Assembly (NCBI GenBank): GCA_023423275.1
Contig: JAFAFW010000020.1
Span: 111,071-175,070 of the forward strand
Direction of reading: 5' to 3'
DNA length: 64,000 bases
From: Pseudomonadota bacterium
GTDB lineage: Bacteria > Pseudomonadota > Alphaproteobacteria > Rhizobiales > Hyphomicrobiaceae
Each line of letters begins with the position of its first letter. Within the stretch, counting starts at the first letter, position 1. Of this stretch, positions 61,328 through 64,000 are shown piece after piece. The translations under genes were made by a program, and so were the position numbers. The notes under the pieces are model-generated. The model did no database searches, was not told the DNA's origin, and saw only the letters and a list, made by a program, of their open reading frames with translations.

Positions 61328-61454
61328 GACAGGGCTTGAATTTTTACGATGCCTTGTTGAGGATTTTTGTCAGGAATCAGGTCTAAGCCAGTGAGGGATG
61401 TATTCAACGCGCTGGCATTGATCCCTCGTCGAGATATTGAGGACAGGGGATCAC

Positions 61455-63950
61455 ATGTCGAGTGCGTTTGGGGGGTATCGGTGTCTGCGTGCGTTTCTGC
61501 TTGCATCCACGGCCATGGTCATGCTGCCTGGCGTGCAGGGTGCGCAAGCACAGCAGCCGGCAGTGACGCAAGGGTCTACGGTCAATTTCAATATTCCGGC
61601 TCAATCTCTAACGTCGGCGCTCACGGCTTTCGCGCGGCAGTCCGGTGTACAGTTGGCCTATCCCGCATCCCTAACCGCAGGCAAGACCGCACCGGCGTTG
61701 CAGGGTTCTCTGGCGCGCGACGCTGCGTTGAGCCGCCTCCTCAGCGGTAGCGGGCTGACCTTCAGCTTCACGGGAGCCAATACCGCGACGATCAGCGGGC
61801 CAGGCGCAGACGGCGTCGCGGCCACCGTCGATGGCGCAATCCCATTGGACACGATTGATGTCTCGGGCGGGAGTTCCGGCACAGCGGCGGCTGATCTTCC
61901 CTATCAGACGGCAGGATCCACCGCTTACGTCTCGGCCGAGCAGATTTCCCGCGTTCCACCGTCGTCCGTGGCCGATATATTCAAGGGCGTGCCAGGTGTC
62001 TTGTCGGCGCAAGGGCGAAACGGTGCCGCGCTTGATGTCAACATTCGCGGGATGCAAGGCATGAACCGCGTCAAAACCACCGTGGATGGCGCAGAGCAAT
62101 CAACATCGACGTATCGCGGCTATTTCGGCGTCGACAATCGAACCTACGTCGATCAGGACTTTATCAGCGGTGTTGAAATCACCAAGGGGCCTGGAGGATC
62201 TGCAGCGAGCGCCGGTGCCAACGGCGGTGTCGTCGCGATAAAAACGCTGACTCCGGATGATATCCTGCTGCCCGATGCAAATTATGGTATTCGCCTGAAG
62301 GGGTCGCGGAATTCCAACAGCATTGATCCGGTCATCGGAATGCAACCCAATGACTCCAGAACAGAACCGACAAATCTGTTCGATGCATATGGCGGCTCAG
62401 GCAGCATCGCTGCCGCGGCCCGCAACGACAATGTCGAAATCGTCGCCGCATATTCCAGGAGACTGAACGGGAACTACTTCACGGGAACCAAAGGTCCGAC
62501 GCACTACGACCACCCGGCGCAATCATTCCCTCGCGAGTATTCCTATGTAGGGCCGGGCCTTGAAGCCTTTAACACGTCCGAAGACGTCGAATCCGGCCTG
62601 ATCAAGGGGACGTTCAAGCTCGGGGCTCATTCTCTTCAGCTGGGATACATCTATTACGATAACCACTATGGCGAGATCACACCGACGATCGCCCAAACCG
62701 GCGGGCAGCGCATCCTGTCCCATACGAACGTCAAAAATCAAACGGCGAAGTATCGATATAATCCTCTCGAGAGCGATTTGATCGACTTCCAGTTCAATCT
62801 ATGGCGTACCGAAACATTTGAGGTTGCGAACTACTTTTCCTTGTTCTCTTACCTGCGAGTACCGACCCAATCGGAAATGTATGGAGGGGACGTATCCAAC
62901 ACATCGCGCTTCAATACCGGCGTTGGCGCGTTCAAACTGAAATATGGATCGTCACTGTCCTTCGAAGACTCCGATATTCCCTCAGGCGTCACGAGCAGCC
63001 CGCAAACGCTGATCGGACAACGACAAATCGGCGGCGCCTATATCAATGGCGAGTGGAAGGCGTTGGACTGGCTCCAGTTCAACGTTGGCGGCCGGTATGA
63101 CTTCTACGAGGTCAATTCGGCCCAGGGCGATCGCGAAGGCGGAAAGTTCAGCCCGAGCGCGGGTATCGTATTGTCGCCATGGGATGGTATTCAGCTCTTC
63201 AGCACTTACGCGGAAGGCATACGTCCCGCGACGATTCGGGAGACCACGCGAGGTGTGGGCAACACTCAATTCAATGCGAATCTCGATCCGGAACGTTCCA
63301 AGGCGTTTGAAGTCGGCATAAACGTCGATAAACGCGATACGCTGATCCCCAATGATGCGTTCAGATTGAAGCTCGCATACTTCAATACCGTCGTTGACGA
63401 CTACATCTATCGGGATACACCTCCCGATGGCGGCGTCTATGATTTTTGGGCGGTCAACCTGGACAAGGCGAAGTTCTCCGGCGCCGAATTGCAACTCGCC
63501 TACGATGCGCGCCGCTTGTTCATAGAGTTGGGCGTCACCTACTACGATAACATCGAGTTCTGCCGGGTCGGTGAGCCGTGTCGCGCTGAAGATCTCTACC
63601 GTCCCATCAATCGGATATGGGATTATTCCTCCAATCACGTGCCACCGGAATTTATGGCCACAGCCACACTGGGCATGCGTTTCTTTGATGAGGCTCTGAC
63701 CGTCGGAACGCGCGTGACGTACGCCAATGAACGCAAGATCGGTCCCAGTCCGATCGACGTCAGCACGGCCGTCGTCTGGGCTCCATTTACGATCCTGGAT
63801 ATGTTCGGCAGCTATAAATTCAACGACCGCGTCGTGCTGAATGTCAGTGCCGAGAACCTGACCGATAAATTCTACATCGATCCGCTGGGCGGCACACCAA
63901 TAGCAGCTCCCGGGCGTACAATTCGCACCGGTTTAACGATGAAGTTCTAG
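61455..63950 (+). CDS. TonB-dependent outer-membrane receptor with STN signalling domain
   Basis: An 831-residue receptor. A signal peptide of about 36 residues (ending Gln-Ala-Gln) is followed by an STN domain (about 45-105: FNIPAQSLTSALTAFARQSG, then LTFSFTG), a plug (about 145-260: VADIFKGVPGVLSAQGRNG, IRGMQGMNR, VEITKGPGGS), and a beta-barrel ending in Lys-Phe, as required for outer-membrane insertion. The pattern resembles haem receptors of the HasR type, which is not certain. The STN domain contacts FecR. ATG 61455 has AGGGG upstream; a TTG at 61437 is less likely. Confidence 0.93.
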   Translation: MSSAFGGYRCLRAFLLASTAMVMLPGVQGAQAQQPAVTQGSTVNFNIPAQSLTSALTAFARQSGVQLAYPASLTAGKTAPALQGSLARDAALSRLLSGSGLTFSFTGANTATISGPGADGVAATVDGAIPLDTIDVSGGSSGTAAADLPYQTAGSTAYVSAEQISRVPPSSVADIFKGVPGVLSAQGRNGAALDVNIRGMQGMNRVKTTVDGAEQSTSTYRGYFGVDNRTYVDQDFISGVEITKGPGGSAASAGANGGVVAIKTLTPDDILLPDANYGIRLKGSRNSNSIDPVIGMQPNDSRTEPTNLFDAYGGSGSIAAAARNDNVEIVAAYSRRLNGNYFTGTKGPTHYDHPAQSFPREYSYVGPGLEAFNTSEDVESGLIKGTFKLGAHSLQLGYIYYDNHYGEITPTIAQTGGQRILSHTNVKNQTAKYRYNPLESDLIDFQFNLWRTETFEVANYFSLFSYLRVPTQSEMYGGDVSNTSRFNTGVGAFKLKYGSSLSFEDSDIPSGVTSSPQTLIGQRQIGGAYINGEWKALDWLQFNVGGRYDFYEVNSAQGDREGGKFSPSAGIVLSPWDGIQLFSTYAEGIRPATIRETTRGVGNTQFNANLDPERSKAFEVGINVDKRDTLIPNDAFRLKLAYFNTVVDDYIYRDTPPDGGVYDFWAVNLDKAKFSGAELQLAYDARRLFIELGVTYYDNIEFCRVGEPCRAEDLYRPINRIWDYSSNHVPPEFMATATLGMRFFDEALTVGTRVTYANERKIGPSPIDVSTAVVWAPFTILDMFGSYKFNDRVVLNVSAENLTDKFYIDPLGGTPIAAPGRTIRTGLTMKF

Positions 63951-63970
63951 ATCGCGGCATCTCATAACCG

Positions 63971-63995
63971 GAAAGCTGCGCCTGTCGCAGGTTTC
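63971..63995 (+). terminator. hairpin after the TonB receptor gene
   Basis: GAAA-G-CTGCG, 5-base loop, CGCAG-G-TTTC: a 5-bp and a 4-bp stem separated by one mismatch, beginning 20 bases after the stop codon. No long U run is visible before the window ends. Confidence 0.5.
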
Positions 63996-64000
63996 GCAAT

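Noticed and set aside
1..64000. Mobile elements, tRNA-linked integration sites or phage genes
   Set aside because: Looked for transposase or integrase motifs and tRNA-like structures in gaps; none seen, so horizontal transfer of the catabolic region cannot be supported from this window alone.

Overview
The window reads as chromosomal DNA of an alphaproteobacterium, most probably order Hyphomicrobiales (Bradyrhizobium/Afipia/Rhodopseudomonas type). This is inferred from gene content: many TRAP and tripartite-tricarboxylate (TTT) solute transporters, a glnT-glxDCB cluster, a GT21 ceramide-type glucosyltransferase, an ECF sigma/FecR/STN-receptor unit, and DUF3302-HlyD genes beside a DUF6384 gene. 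No rRNA, tRNA, insertion sequence, integrase or CRISPR array was seen.

Bases 1-36000 form a dense catabolic and transport region. (1) 1-9129, plus strand: a truncated TRAP binding protein, DctQ, DctM, an SDR dehydrogenase, a small GAF-like protein, a sugar-nucleotide-epimerase-like SDR, a tartrate/malate-type dehydrogenase, a two-GAF protein, an asparaginase and a PuuE-like deacetylase. (2) 9225-12924, plus strand: a second TRAP system (DctQ-DctM-DctP) and a paralogous SDR, with a strong hairpin terminator between DctP and the SDR. (3) 20603-12945, minus strand: glxB-glxC-glxD-glnT-amidohydrolase-SDR-amidase, with a divergent XRE-cupin regulator. (4) 28319-21722, minus strand: XRE-cupin regulator, TctC, dipeptidase, TctB, TctA, gamma-glutamyltransferase. 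(5) 28927-36002, plus strand: GntR/UTRA regulator, phosphosulfolactate-synthase-like ComA, TctC, a DUF3604 metal-hydrolase-like protein, TctB and TctA, preceded by two copies of a palindromic operator. The common theme is uptake and breakdown of small carboxylates, amides, gamma-glutamyl compounds and possibly a sulfonate or phosphoester.

Bases 36000-47516 carry envelope-related genes of largely unknown role. These are an exported protein with 28 WD40 repeats that divide into four seven-bladed propellers, a DUF3302/HlyD pair (YiaW/YiaV type), a 46-residue hydrophilic protein, three consecutive coiled-coil genes (a TelA-like protein, a DUF6384 membrane protein and a long coiled coil with a Gly/Pro/Phe tail) and an APH(6)-like small-molecule kinase. 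The coiled-coil block is the best candidate for an undescribed system.

Bases 47540-64000 are more ordinary: PEP carboxylase, an unusual ROK-type kinase whose two halves appear circularly permuted, a ceramide-type glucosyltransferase, a TonB-like protein, an RND efflux pump with a divergent TetR regulator and a clear promoter/operator, then an ECF sigma factor, a FecR anti-sigma factor and a TonB-dependent receptor with an STN domain.
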